64,000 nt of DNA from contig DASYXY010000082.1 of NCBI GenBank assembly GCA_035934385.1, positions 31,778 through 95,777 of the forward strand. Direction: 5' to 3'. The notes under the pieces were generated by a model. That model saw only the letters and a program-made list of their open reading frames with translations, had not been told where the DNA came from and made no database searches. The position numbers and the translations under genes were made by a program. The stretch is from CF-118 sp035934385 (GTDB lineage: Bacteria; Chloroflexota; Dormibacteria; Dormibacterales; Dormibacteraceae). Positions 25,179 through 34,461 of this stretch are shown here, one piece after another (the stretch's first letter is position 1; each line of letters starts with the position of its first letter).

Positions 25179-26690
25179 ATGGCAGAGGCTGAAGCTGTAG
25201 CCGAGCTTGTAGCCGAGAAACGCAAGCTCAAGAAGTCCCTTTTCCGGTTCGACATGATCTTCTTCACAATCTGCGCGATCGTGGCTCTGGACACGATCGG
25301 GCAATCGTCGTCGTACGGCGCCCAGGCGATCTTCTGGCTGATCGTTTCGGGCCTGACTTTCCTCATTCCGTACGGTCTCATCACCGCCGAGCTTGGAGCT
25401 GCATTTCCAACCGAGGGAGCGACCTACGACTGGGTACGCCTCGCGTATGGCCACTTCGCCGGCGCAGTCGTCGGCGTGCTGTACTGGCTCAGCAACCCCA
25501 TCTGGCTTGGCGGCACCCTGACAGCAACCTCGATCGCCGCGATGGATGCCCTTTGGGGCAGCTCGATCGGCGGCAACCAGGTAGCAGAGACCATCGTCGG
25601 CTTCCTGTTCATCTGGGTCGCGGTGACGATGAACATCCTGTCGCTGCGGTACATGAAGTGGGTGCCCAACCTGGGCGCCATCCTGCGCCTGGGCCTGCTG
25701 GCGTTCTTTGCTCTGCTCGTGATCCTGTCCGGCACCGCCCACGGCTTCCAGGGCTCGCTTTCAGGCTTCTTCCCGACGGACATGACGGTGCTGATCGGCG
25801 TTATCGGCGTCATCGTGTTCCAGTGGATCGGATTCGAGCTGCAGACAAATGCCAGCGAGGAGATGGAAAATCCGCAGCGCGACGTTCCGCGCGCGATTTA
25901 CGCATCGGGTGTGATCTCGTTCCTGGGCTATGCGATCCCGATCGTCGGCGTCATCCTCATCCTGTCGTCCAGCCAACTGAGCAACGTCTCGGGATTCGTG
26001 GCCGCGTACCAGTTCGCCTCGAGCAGCGTCCTGGGCGGCGCCGCGCCGTTCTTCAACCATGTGGCCGCGCTGGCCCTTGTGTTCGTGCTCCTCTCGAGCG
26101 GCACCACCTGGTTGATGGGTTCGGACCGCCTGATGGCGATCGGAGCCCTTGCCGGCTCAGGCCCACAACAGCTGGGCTATTTCTCGAGCAGGTTCGGCAC
26201 CCCCATCGTGGTCAACGTACTGTCGGGCATCATCGCCACGATCTTCATGTTCATCACGTTCTTCGTTACGGGTGGCGGACTGCATGGTTACTTCGCCGCA
26301 GTGCTGGGGCTGGTGATCTCGACGACCACCTTCTCCTACATCCTGATCTTCCCGGCGTTGATCACCCTCCGCCGCAAGTACCCCAACATTCGCCGGCCGT
26401 TCGTCGTGCCGGGCGGCAATGCAGGTGCGTGGATCTGCGTTGTGCTCACGATGTTCTGGGTCGTCGCGGCAACCGTGTTCTCGCTCTGGCCAGGCTTGTT
26501 CACCTCAGGCTGGCTCGCCGATACGGCCGGGGTCAACCGGGCGACATTTGAGATCTACACCTTCGTGACCGTTGCGATCCTGATTGCACTCGCGATCATT
26601 TTCTGGGCGGTTGGCCGCGGGCACGCCGTGCACACTGAACCGACCGGGGCTGCCGGAGGCATGGCGCCGGCGCCCGCACCAGGCAACTAA
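25179..26690 (+). CDS. APC superfamily amino acid/amine permease
   Basis: The 503-residue protein has about 12 membrane helices. Its first helix region (FRFDMIFFTICAIVALDTIGQSSSYG) and central QTNASEEMENPQRDVPRAIYASGVISF are typical APC features, with the E-E-x-x-x-P motif shared by amine and glutamate/GABA transporters. It differs in sequence from the permease at 20491-22056, so the two are not a recent duplication. An alanine/glutamate-rich N-terminus precedes helix 1. A strong promoter lies upstream. The gene ends one base from the convergent amidohydrolase gene. The substrate is probably a nitrogen compound handled by the neighbouring enzymes. Confidence 0.9.
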   Translation: MAEAEAVAELVAEKRKLKKSLFRFDMIFFTICAIVALDTIGQSSSYGAQAIFWLIVSGLTFLIPYGLITAELGAAFPTEGATYDWVRLAYGHFAGAVVGVLYWLSNPIWLGGTLTATSIAAMDALWGSSIGGNQVAETIVGFLFIWVAVTMNILSLRYMKWVPNLGAILRLGLLAFFALLVILSGTAHGFQGSLSGFFPTDMTVLIGVIGVIVFQWIGFELQTNASEEMENPQRDVPRAIYASGVISFLGYAIPIVGVILILSSSQLSNVSGFVAAYQFASSSVLGGAAPFFNHVAALALVFVLLSSGTTWLMGSDRLMAIGALAGSGPQQLGYFSSRFGTPIVVNVLSGIIATIFMFITFFVTGGGLHGYFAAVLGLVISTTTFSYILIFPALITLRRKYPNIRRPFVVPGGNAGAWICVVLTMFWVVAATVFSLWPGLFTSGWLADTAGVNRATFEIYTFVTVAILIALAIIFWAVGRGHAVHTEPTGAAGGMAPAPAPGN

Positions 26691-26691
26691 C

Positions 26692-28179
26692 TCAGGCTTC
26701 GTACACGAGGCGACCGCCGACCGCGGTCGCCTCGACCTTTACCTGGGGGAACTCGTCGCGCGGGGTGCGGCCGAGGTCGCGGTCAAGCACCACGATGTCC
26801 GCGAACATCCCCTCGCGCAGGGCGCCCTTCACGGACTCGGAGTGCTCGGCGTAGGCGGCGCCGGAGGTCCAGCCGGCCACCGCCTCCTCGAGACTCAAGG
26901 TCGCTGTCGCTTCGAACAGGCTGGCGAACGGGTCCAGCGGCACGACGGGCCAGTCAGTGCCGAACGCCAGGCGCCCGCCGGACGCGAGGATCTTCTTCCA
27001 CGGCCATCCCCGGCTCGCCCGGCCCGGTCCAAGGTTCCGGTGCCATATCTCTGTCAGCGCGGGCGCCGCGTGCTGAGGCTGCATGCTCGCGACGACCCCC
27101 AGCTCGGCAAAGCGGCCGATGTCGGCAGGGTCTGGACACTCGATGTGCTCGATCCGATGCCTTCTGTCGCGCTCGGCGCCCTCAAACGCGTCAAGCGACT
27201 GCCGGATGGCGGCGTCTCCGATCGCGTGCACCTGGACCTGCCATCCGCGCTCGCTCGCCATGCGCGTGTGGCGCTCCAGCTGGTCGCCAGTCCACAGCGG
27301 TGCGCCGCGATCGTCGCCATCACCTTCATATGGATCCAGCACCGACGCGGTCTGCGACTCGACGACTCCGTCCGCGAACGCCTTGACGATCCCGCACTTG
27401 ACCCAAGGGTCTCGCGCACGCGCGCGCGCGACCTCTTCATACGTTTCGAGCCGCTGCCGCCACTCGGTCTCATCGACATTCGGCGTCATGTCGAACGCCA
27501 GGCGCACGCGCAGCCGCAGGTCGCCGGCATCGCGCAGCGACTCCCAGAGGCTCAGCTGGTCCCAGCCGCCGCCAGCCTCCTGCACGGAGGCGACGCCGCG
27601 CGAAGCGGCCATCTTCATACCCGCGCGCAGCGCGGCCAGGTCCTCTTCGGCCGTCCGTTTGGGAATGTGCTTGGTCACCGCGTACATTGCTGCCTCTTTG
27701 AGAACCTCTCGCTGCGTCACACCGGCGATGCGTAAAGCCTGGCTGTTCGCCCAGCCGGTGTGCGCGTCAAACGACTCGAGGTACGCGGGCCGGTCCGGCA
27801 CCAGCCGATCGAGCAGCTCGACTGTTGGCATGCCGCCAGGGAACGCGGAGTAGAACCAGCCGCGACCCACGACCCAGCCGCCGGCGCGTTCGCGCACATG
27901 GTCGGAGATGCGTTTCTCGATCTCAGCCTGGTTCGTCACGCCGAACAGGTCGAGCTCGTCCAGCGACCGCGAACCCATCAGGAAGTGCACGTGTGCGTCG
28001 TTGAAGGCGGGCATGATCGTGCCGCCGCGGGCGTCGATCACGCGCGCGTCCTTATTAATGTGCACGCGGATCTCGGCGTCGGAGCCGATCGCGGCGATGC
28101 GCTCGCCGGAACACGCCACGGCGGTCGCAGGCTGCTCGCCCGGGCGCCACACCACCCCGTTCACGAACACCAGATCCAT
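26692..28179 (-). CDS. Amidohydrolase family protein (YtcJ/formamide deformylase-like)
   Basis: The 495-residue protein is a metal-dependent hydrolase with the N-terminal composite beta-domain (MDLVFVNGVVWRPGEQ), the HxH metal site in AFNDAHVHFL (His63, His65), the later histidines in QVHAIGDAAI and RIEHIECPD, and the final acidic ligand in FGTDWPVVPLDPF. This layout matches the large YtcJ-like amidohydrolases, including N-substituted formamide deformylase. Substrates are amides or N-acyl amines, which fits the local theme. It is divergent from the Rieske oxygenase gene, with only 19 bp between starts. Confidence 0.88.
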   Translation of the reverse strand: MDLVFVNGVVWRPGEQPATAVACSGERIAAIGSDAEIRVHINKDARVIDARGGTIMPAFNDAHVHFLMGSRSLDELDLFGVTNQAEIEKRISDHVRERAGGWVVGRGWFYSAFPGGMPTVELLDRLVPDRPAYLESFDAHTGWANSQALRIAGVTQREVLKEAAMYAVTKHIPKRTAEEDLAALRAGMKMAASRGVASVQEAGGGWDQLSLWESLRDAGDLRLRVRLAFDMTPNVDETEWRQRLETYEEVARARARDPWVKCGIVKAFADGVVESQTASVLDPYEGDGDDRGAPLWTGDQLERHTRMASERGWQVQVHAIGDAAIRQSLDAFEGAERDRRHRIEHIECPDPADIGRFAELGVVASMQPQHAAPALTEIWHRNLGPGRASRGWPWKKILASGGRLAFGTDWPVVPLDPFASLFEATATLSLEEAVAGWTSGAAYAEHSESVKGALREGMFADIVVLDRDLGRTPRDEFPQVKVEATAVGGRLVYEA

Positions 28180-28198
28180 GCGTGATTGAATTGTGGCG

Positions 28199-29293
28199 AT
28201 GAAGATCGACCAAGAGCTCGCCCGGGCCTACACGCTTCCGGCCTCCATGTACCTGGACCCGGCGATCCTCGCGCAGGAGAACGATCGCATCTTCGCCCGC
28301 ACGTGGCAGCTCGTCGCGCACGACAGCGAGCTCGCTCGACCCGGCGATTTCAAGCCCACGACCATCATCGACGAGCCGATCCTCCTGACGCGCGCGCAAG
28401 ACGGCCGGCTGCATGGCTTCTACAACGTGTGCCGGCACCGCGCGGCGCAGGTCGTGACGACGCGAGGCAACCGCAAGTCGCTGCAGTGCGGCTACCACGG
28501 CTGGGTTTACGGGCTCGACGGCCGTTTGCAGACGGCGCGCGAGATGGAGGGCACCGAGAACTTCGACAAAGACGACTTCTGCCTCGTGCCCATCAGGGTC
28601 GATACGCTCGGCCCGTTCGTGTTCGCCAACCTCGACCCAAACGCCGCTCCGCTGTCGGAATGGATCGGGGCGATCCCCGACGAGATCCAGGCCAGCGGCT
28701 ACGACCTGAACACCATGCGATCGATCGAGCGCCGCGACTACACGATCGAGTGCAACTGGAAGGTATACGTGGATAACTACCTCGAGGGCTACCACCTGCC
28801 CATCGCCCACCCGGGCCTGTTCAAGGAGCTCGAGTACGACAACTATCGCGTCGAGACGTTCCGCTACTACTCGAAGCAGCACGCGCCCATACGTGAGCTG
28901 AAGCCGGGCGAGGTTCCTGGGCGCGACCGCCGCTACATCCGCATGCCCGGCGCGGAGGAAGACGCGTTGTACTACTGGATCTTCCCGAACACGATGCTGA
29001 ACATCTACCAGGACAACGTGAGCACCAACGTCATCCTCCCGCTAGGCGCTGGCAAGACGCTGACCATCTTCGAGTGGTACTTCGCGGAGCCGGGCACTGG
29101 ATCCGGATGGGAATCGATGCAGCAGACGATTGCGTTCTCGGACGAGATCCAGCAGGAGGACATCGCGGTGTGCGAGCAGGTGCAGCGAGGCCTGCGCTCG
29201 CGCTCCTACGACCGCGGGCGGTTCTCAGCGCTGCGTGAGAACGGGGTCTTTCACTTCCAGTCGCTGATCACCGAGTTTCTAAACCGAGCCTGA
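28199..29293 (+). CDS. Rieske non-heme iron oxygenase, alpha subunit
   Basis: The 364-residue protein has a Rieske [2Fe-2S] site, CRH at 78-80 and CGYHGW from 97 (ligands Cys78, His80, Cys97, His100), and a mononuclear iron site in DNYLEGYHLPIAHP (His199, His204) with a later Asp, probably in EIQQEDIAV. The compact CRHR/CGYHGW form and the single-subunit type resemble choline, carnitine and glycine-betaine monooxygenases as much as aromatic dioxygenases. No reductase or ferredoxin gene is adjacent. The ATG at 28199 is used; GTG at 28193 is an alternative. Its last 15 bp overlap the convergent small membrane protein gene. Confidence 0.88.
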   Translation: MKIDQELARAYTLPASMYLDPAILAQENDRIFARTWQLVAHDSELARPGDFKPTTIIDEPILLTRAQDGRLHGFYNVCRHRAAQVVTTRGNRKSLQCGYHGWVYGLDGRLQTAREMEGTENFDKDDFCLVPIRVDTLGPFVFANLDPNAAPLSEWIGAIPDEIQASGYDLNTMRSIERRDYTIECNWKVYVDNYLEGYHLPIAHPGLFKELEYDNYRVETFRYYSKQHAPIRELKPGEVPGRDRRYIRMPGAEEDALYYWIFPNTMLNIYQDNVSTNVILPLGAGKTLTIFEWYFAEPGTGSGWESMQQTIAFSDEIQQEDIAVCEQVQRGLRSRSYDRGRFSALRENGVFHFQSLITEFLNRA

Positions 29294-29659
29294 GCGCCGT
29301 CGCCCGATAACGACGCCGCGAACCGCAGCGCCGAGCCACGCGCCAGTGAGGCCGAGCAGCACCCCGACTATCACAGTCAATGCGATCGGGATCACGGCCG
29401 CGCCGTTGGCGCCCATCATGGCGGCGAGCGCGTTCGCGGTCGGCGCCAGCCCGTAGCGCGACTGGATCGTCTCGAGCGGGGTAGCCCAACCCAGGAGTCC
29501 GATGAGAGCCCCGGCGATGGTGGCCGTCCGGGCTCGCGGCATCACGGCGCCGATGACGACCGCTCCGACGAACGTGAGCCACCAGGGCCCAAAGAGTCCG
29601 CCGTAGAGCGCGACCAGCAAACCCACCCATGCGGTGACCCAAAGCATCCGCCGGCTCAC
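29279..29659 (-). CDS. Small membrane protein coupled to the acylase gene
   Basis: The 126-residue protein starts at GTG 29657-29659, overlapping the acylase stop as GTGA, or at an ATG four codons later (29645-29647). It is hydrophobic with three to four predicted helices (about 6-28, 32-52, 78-105). It contains a glycine/alanine-rich segment ANALAAMMGANGAAVIPIALTV and ends in a basic tail RRRSG. The family is not recognised. Coupling to the penicillin-acylase family gene suggests it works with that enzyme at the membrane. The coding region overlaps the end of the Rieske gene by 15 bp. Confidence 0.6.
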   Translation of the reverse strand: MSRRMLWVTAWVGLLVALYGGLFGPWWLTFVGAVVIGAVMPRARTATIAGALIGLLGWATPLETIQSRYGLAPTANALAAMMGANGAAVIPIALTVIVGVLLGLTGAWLGAAVRGVVIGRRRSGSV

Positions 29660-32115
29660 GACTGCAGGCTCCAGACCGCGGCTCCCGGCGACGAGGCCGC
29701 GGCGTTGAGGTCGAGCATCGGGTAGTACTTGCCGTCCCACCACGCGGCGGCCCGGTCGGAGTACCAGCTCGAGGCCGGGTTCTCGCTCTGGCCGCCAGGG
29801 TAGATGCCGCTGAACGACTGCGCGCCCCAGTCGACGACCATGCGCCAGCTGGGTCCGTGGGTAGACGGAAAATCGGGCGCCGCGAGCGGCGTGTATGCAT
29901 CGCCACGGTCGGGCAGCGGTCCGTAGCTGAGGCCGGAGATGAGGGCGAGGCTTTCGAGCTCGCGTTGGTGGATGCGGCCCCATGTCCACTGCGCCGGGTC
30001 CGCTCCCAGCCGCGTGGTCAGCGCCACGACCGCGGAGTGAAACGCGGCTCGCATCACATCGTCGGCGTTTTGGGCTGAACCGACGAGGGTGAATACCGGG
30101 TTCGTCTGGTCGCGTGAGGTCCAGGCCTCGAGGTCCTGGCTGAGTGCATCGTTCAGCTCGGCGCGGTCGACCTTGACGTTGTGACTCGTCCACCAGGGGT
30201 CGAAGGTGGCGGAAAGGTACGCCTGCCAGAACGTCCACCAGATGGAGGCGGCGGTGGAGTTGACCTCCATGCGGTCGTCCCAGCTGTTGAGGGCGTCAAA
30301 CGCCGCCTTGTCGTTGCCAGTCAGGCCCTGGCCGGCAAGTGCCCGGATCAGGAACGGCACCATTCCTCCCGCCAGGTAGTCGCGGGTGTCGGTCTGCAGC
30401 GACGTCATGTCGGCCACCGAGAGCTTGCCGCCGCCCGCGAGCTTGTCGTTGATGAAACGAAGGATTTCGTTGGCGCGATAGCCCGGGTCGAAGAAGGTAC
30501 CTGTGCCGATGTAGTACGGGTAATCGTTTGCGACCTGCCTCTGGTTGGCCGACCACACGATCCCGCTCGGCGGGTTGTAGACCTGGGGGATCTGGTCGTA
30601 GGGGATCGTGCCGGCGACGTCGTCCTCGCCGGTGCCTGGCATCGGCAGCCAGGGATCGCCCCCGGGCGCGATCTGCGGCCAGTAGCCGGCTGAGATCATG
30701 CCGATGTTTCCCTGGTCGTCTGCATAGACGAAGTTGTGCGCCGACCCGTGCCACTGGCTCAGGTCGTTGCGAAACTCCTGCCAGTTCGACGCCTGGTTGA
30801 TCTGCATCAGCGCGCTGACGTCGTGAGAAGGGATGTTTCCGGTGAACCACATCGAAGTCGTCTGCCCGCGCTCGCTGATCACAGGACCGTGGACGCTGAT
30901 CTTCACGGTCAGATGGTCCGGCGCCTCACCGAGCACAGGGATCTCGTAATCGACCGTCTTGTACTTCGTCCAGGTCCCTTTCCAGAGGTACTGACCTGGA
31001 TGCGCGGCGTCCTCGTGCTCCAGGTAGAAGAACGTCTGCTGGTTGAGCGCGTCGGTGAGGCTCCAAGAGATGTGCTGGTTGTGGCCGATCAAAACGATTG
31101 GCGTGCCCGGGGCACTCACCCCGCTGGAATGGAAGCCTGGCGAGTCCAGGGTCAGCTGGAACCAGATCGCCGGCAACGTGAGGTGCAGGTGCGGGTCGCC
31201 GGCCATGAGCGCTCCGCCGCTGGTCGTGTGGGCGCCGGATATCGCCCAGTTGTTGCTGGCGCCACCGTGCCCGAGCACGCCGGCCGGGAGCGCGGCCAGC
31301 CTCTGATAGATGTCATCGGCCGATACGGCAGCCCCATCGGAGATGGTCTGCGCGGAGCCGACCGGGGCCGGCGCCTCCGCCGGCGGATACGGCCCGGGTT
31401 CATAAGGCGACTGCTGGTCAGGGGGCAAGACTGGGAACCACTCCGACGTGAGGTCGGGGCCCAGCGTCCGGGTCAGTAGCGCCATCACGAGCGGGGTGTC
31501 GCTGAAGCTCTCCATCTGCTCCAGGTCGCCCTTGACGATCAGCGTGTCGATCGGTGTCCATGGCTTGGGCTCATACCCGGTCAGCGTGAACAGCGCCGGC
31601 AGCTGAAGCGTGCGTTCAGCTTCGGCGATGCGGTCGTTGACTCCTTGCGCGTAAGCCAGCAGGCCGTCGCGCACCGGGTCCGTGGGCGAAAGAAGCGCCC
31701 ACTCCTGCTGGGCGGTTCGCAGGAGTCCCAGCTGCAGCTCGAAACGATCGACGCTCAGGGCGTCCTTGCCGAACACCTCCGACAGAAGCCCCTCTCCCTT
31801 GCGGCGCTCGAGGTCCATCTGAAACAGGCGGAACTTCGCGTGCACGTATCCGATGGCGAGGAAAAGGTCGTGGTCGGTCGCGGCGCTGATATGCGCGGTG
31901 CCGTTCGCCTCGAGCACGACCTTCGCCGGCTTCTGCAGTCCGCTGAGGTGCAGGGTCTGGCTTCCATACGAAGCCGCGTCGGCGCTCATGGTCCAGGCGC
32001 CGGTCGCCGGGTTGAACGCAGGGCCGAGGGCCGGCAGCGGGCCCGCTCCGAAGAAAGCGACGTAGAGGATTGCCGCCGAAACAAAGAGGGCCGCGCCGAG
32101 ATTGAGGAACCGCAC
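29656..32115 (-). CDS. Penicillin acylase family protein (Ntn hydrolase, S45)
   Basis: The 819-residue precursor has an N-terminal membrane helix or signal (LGAALFVSAAILYVAFFGAG), an alpha chain with GYVHAKFRLFQMDLERRKGEG, a spacer, and the autocleavage site GHGGA/SNNWAISG with Ser287 as the future N-terminal nucleophile of the beta chain. Downstream motifs (GGALMAGDPHLHLTLPAIW, IGHNQHISWSLTDA) are typical of penicillin and acyl-homoserine-lactone acylases. The length is normal for the family. The enzyme would act outside the membrane on N-acyl compounds; quorum-signal or side-chain amide hydrolysis cannot be separated from sequence. Confidence 0.92.
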   Translation of the reverse strand: MRFLNLGAALFVSAAILYVAFFGAGPLPALGPAFNPATGAWTMSADAASYGSQTLHLSGLQKPAKVVLEANGTAHISAATDHDLFLAIGYVHAKFRLFQMDLERRKGEGLLSEVFGKDALSVDRFELQLGLLRTAQQEWALLSPTDPVRDGLLAYAQGVNDRIAEAERTLQLPALFTLTGYEPKPWTPIDTLIVKGDLEQMESFSDTPLVMALLTRTLGPDLTSEWFPVLPPDQQSPYEPGPYPPAEAPAPVGSAQTISDGAAVSADDIYQRLAALPAGVLGHGGASNNWAISGAHTTSGGALMAGDPHLHLTLPAIWFQLTLDSPGFHSSGVSAPGTPIVLIGHNQHISWSLTDALNQQTFFYLEHEDAAHPGQYLWKGTWTKYKTVDYEIPVLGEAPDHLTVKISVHGPVISERGQTTSMWFTGNIPSHDVSALMQINQASNWQEFRNDLSQWHGSAHNFVYADDQGNIGMISAGYWPQIAPGGDPWLPMPGTGEDDVAGTIPYDQIPQVYNPPSGIVWSANQRQVANDYPYYIGTGTFFDPGYRANEILRFINDKLAGGGKLSVADMTSLQTDTRDYLAGGMVPFLIRALAGQGLTGNDKAAFDALNSWDDRMEVNSTAASIWWTFWQAYLSATFDPWWTSHNVKVDRAELNDALSQDLEAWTSRDQTNPVFTLVGSAQNADDVMRAAFHSAVVALTTRLGADPAQWTWGRIHQRELESLALISGLSYGPLPDRGDAYTPLAAPDFPSTHGPSWRMVVDWGAQSFSGIYPGGQSENPASSWYSDRAAAWWDGKYYPMLDLNAAASSPGAAVWSLQS

Positions 32116-32123
32116 GGCCGGCC

Positions 32124-34229
32124 TCAGTCGACCTTGCCGAACGCCTTGATCTCCTCCATCTCCTGCGGGGTCAGCTCACGAGGCTGCTGGCCGCGCTGCA
32201 CCTTCTCCGCCTGGACATGGTGCTTGATGCCATCGACAACCTCGGGGTTGGCCAGCGTCGTGATGTCACCCGGGCTCGTGAAGTTCGAGATGCCGGCGAT
32301 GACCCGCCGCATGATCTTGCCGGATCGTGTTTTCGGCATGTCCGCGACGATCCAGACGTTCTTCGGTCTTGCGATCTTGCCGATCAGGTGCTCGATCGCG
32401 CCGGAGACCTTGTCCTCGACTACCTTGCTCGCCTTGTGTCCAGGCTTGAGCGCGACGTACATCTCGACGGCGCGGCCCCGAACCTCGTCTACGACGGGCA
32501 CCGCCGCTGCCTCGGCGATCTCCTCAACGGTCAGGGCGGCCGACTCGAGCTCTTTTGTGCCCAGCCGGTGACCGGCGACATTGATGACGTCGTCGACTCG
32601 GCCGAGGATCCGGAAGTAGCCGTCTTCGGCGAGCAGGGCTCCGTCGCCGGCGAAGTAAGGCCAGTCGTGATAGTCCTTGCTCTTCGGGTCCTTGTTGTAC
32701 TTCTTGAAGTACGTGCTGACGAATTTCTCCGGGTCGCCCCAGATGGTCTCGAAGATTCCGGGCCACGGGTATTTGATGCAGATGTTGCCGGCCTTGCTGC
32801 TGCCCTTTGGAATCTCGTTGCCGTTCTCGTCGAGGATCGTCGGGAAGATGCCGAGCACGCCAGGGCCCGCGCTGCCTGGCTTCATCTTGTCGAAGGCGGG
32901 CAGCGTCGAGCACAGGAACCCGCCGTTTTCGGTCTGCCACCACGTGTCCACGATGACGGCCTCTCCTTTACCCACCGTCTGGTAGTACCAGCGCCACACC
33001 TCGGGTTCGATGGGCTCGCCGACCGTGGTCATGTGCTTGAAGTGGTAGTTGTACTTCTTGGGCTCGTCGGGGCCCACCTTGCGCAGCATGCGAATGGTCG
33101 TCGGTGCGGTGTGGAAGATGTTCACACCGAGCCGCTCGGCGATCCTCCACGGGCGGCCTGGATCTGGATAGGTCGGGACGCCTTCGTACATCACGCTCGT
33201 GGCGGCAAGGCTCAGCGGCCCATAGACGATGTACGAGTGCCCCGTGATCCAGCCGATGTCGGCGAAGCACCAGTATGTGTCCTCGGGGTGGATGTCCTGA
33301 TAGAACTTCGACGTGCCGGCGACGTATGAGAGGTAGCCGCCGGTGCTGTGCTGGCAACCTTTGGGTCGCGCGGTCGTGCCGCTCGTGTACATCAGGAACA
33401 GCGGCGCTTCGGCAGGCATCGAGACCGGCTCGACGCGCTTGCCTTTGTAGTCGGCCAGCAAATCGTTGATGACGAAATCGCGGCCCTTGACCATCGGCGT
33501 CTTGGCCGAGTACTGACCGTGGTGGCGCTGCCAGATCAGGACTTTCTTGACCTTGTGCCCCTGCTTCTCGGCCACCGCCACCGCCTCGTCGGCTTTGGCC
33601 TTGTGGTCGAGCAGGTCGCCATTTCGATAGTAGGCGTCCATCGTGATGAGGAATTCGCTCCCAGAGTCGGCGATACGGTCGCCGCATGCGGCGCCGCTGA
33701 AGCCTCCGAAGACCTCTGAGTGGATTACACCCAGGCGCGCGCACGCGAGCATCGTCACCGGTAGGTCGGGCACCATCGGGAGGTGGAGGGTCACCCGGTC
33801 GCCGGCCTTGAGGCCGCAGTAGTCGCGCAACAGGGCCGCCATCTCGTTGACACGTGTCCACAGCTCCTGGTAGGTGATCGCCTCAGTAGCTTGTTCCTCG
33901 GGTTCAGGCACCCAGATGAACGCGGCCTTGTTCCGGTACTTGGGCAGGTGGCGGTCGACGCAGTTGAAGGAAGCGTTCAGCTTCCCTCCGACGAACCATT
34001 TCCAGAACGGTGCGTTGCTGGTGTCGAGGGTGGTGTGCCAGTACGTGTCCCAGGTCAGGAGGTCCGCATATTCCTTGAAGCACTCGGGGTAGTTCTTCTC
34101 GGCGAATCGTTCGCGGATGGCCGGGTCATTCGCGTTCGCTTGGCCGATGAACTTGGCCGAGGGGTAGAAGTACTCCTCCTCTTTCCAGTGAACCGCGATC
34201 TCGGCCTCTGAGACCTGGACGTCACTCAT
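32124..34229 (-). CDS. acsA: Acetyl-CoA synthetase (AMP-forming)
   Basis: The 701-residue enzyme has the ANL-superfamily ATP-binding loop YTSGTTARPKGCQHS, the adenine-binding DTWWQTENGG, the hinge GRVDDVINVAGHRLGT and the catalytic lysine in KTRSGKIMRR. It activates acetate to acetyl-CoA via acetyl-AMP; the lysine is commonly controlled by acetylation. The sequence is slightly longer than classical Acs (about 650) because of an insert around FKKYNKDPKSKDYHDWPYF. It starts 8 bp before the acylase gene on the same strand, so acylase and synthetase may be co-transcribed. This could link released acyl groups to acetyl-CoA metabolism, although that link is inference. Confidence 0.93.
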   Translation of the reverse strand: MSDVQVSEAEIAVHWKEEEYFYPSAKFIGQANANDPAIRERFAEKNYPECFKEYADLLTWDTYWHTTLDTSNAPFWKWFVGGKLNASFNCVDRHLPKYRNKAAFIWVPEPEEQATEAITYQELWTRVNEMAALLRDYCGLKAGDRVTLHLPMVPDLPVTMLACARLGVIHSEVFGGFSGAACGDRIADSGSEFLITMDAYYRNGDLLDHKAKADEAVAVAEKQGHKVKKVLIWQRHHGQYSAKTPMVKGRDFVINDLLADYKGKRVEPVSMPAEAPLFLMYTSGTTARPKGCQHSTGGYLSYVAGTSKFYQDIHPEDTYWCFADIGWITGHSYIVYGPLSLAATSVMYEGVPTYPDPGRPWRIAERLGVNIFHTAPTTIRMLRKVGPDEPKKYNYHFKHMTTVGEPIEPEVWRWYYQTVGKGEAVIVDTWWQTENGGFLCSTLPAFDKMKPGSAGPGVLGIFPTILDENGNEIPKGSSKAGNICIKYPWPGIFETIWGDPEKFVSTYFKKYNKDPKSKDYHDWPYFAGDGALLAEDGYFRILGRVDDVINVAGHRLGTKELESAALTVEEIAEAAAVPVVDEVRGRAVEMYVALKPGHKASKVVEDKVSGAIEHLIGKIARPKNVWIVADMPKTRSGKIMRRVIAGISNFTSPGDITTLANPEVVDGIKHHVQAEKVQRGQQPRELTPQEMEEIKAFGKVD

Positions 34230-34461
34230 GCGCTCACCTTCTTAAGCAGCTCTCGGCTGCCTCGGACGCGGAGGTACTAACTTACCGCCTGCCCCCAGAA
34301 TTAAGAATTGTCAAGAGTCGATGACATTTGGGCTCGTTTCCTGACCGAAAACATCAAGTCCATGCGGGCCATCAAGATCGTTAAGTATCTAGCGGGCTCA
34401 ACGTGGTCGGTTTTATCTTGTGCATCGGGACGATGGGGGAGTCAATAGGGGGATGCTCTAG

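Noticed and set aside
27410..27430. Alternating CG run resembling a simple repeat or Z-DNA tract
   Set aside because: It lies inside the amidohydrolase coding region (codons for Arg and Ala) and is only about 20 bp; no independent role is evident.
33783..34211. Plus-strand frame opposite the 5' part of the acetyl-CoA synthetase gene
   Set aside because: Antisense to conserved Acs motifs; no ribosome site and no family pattern.
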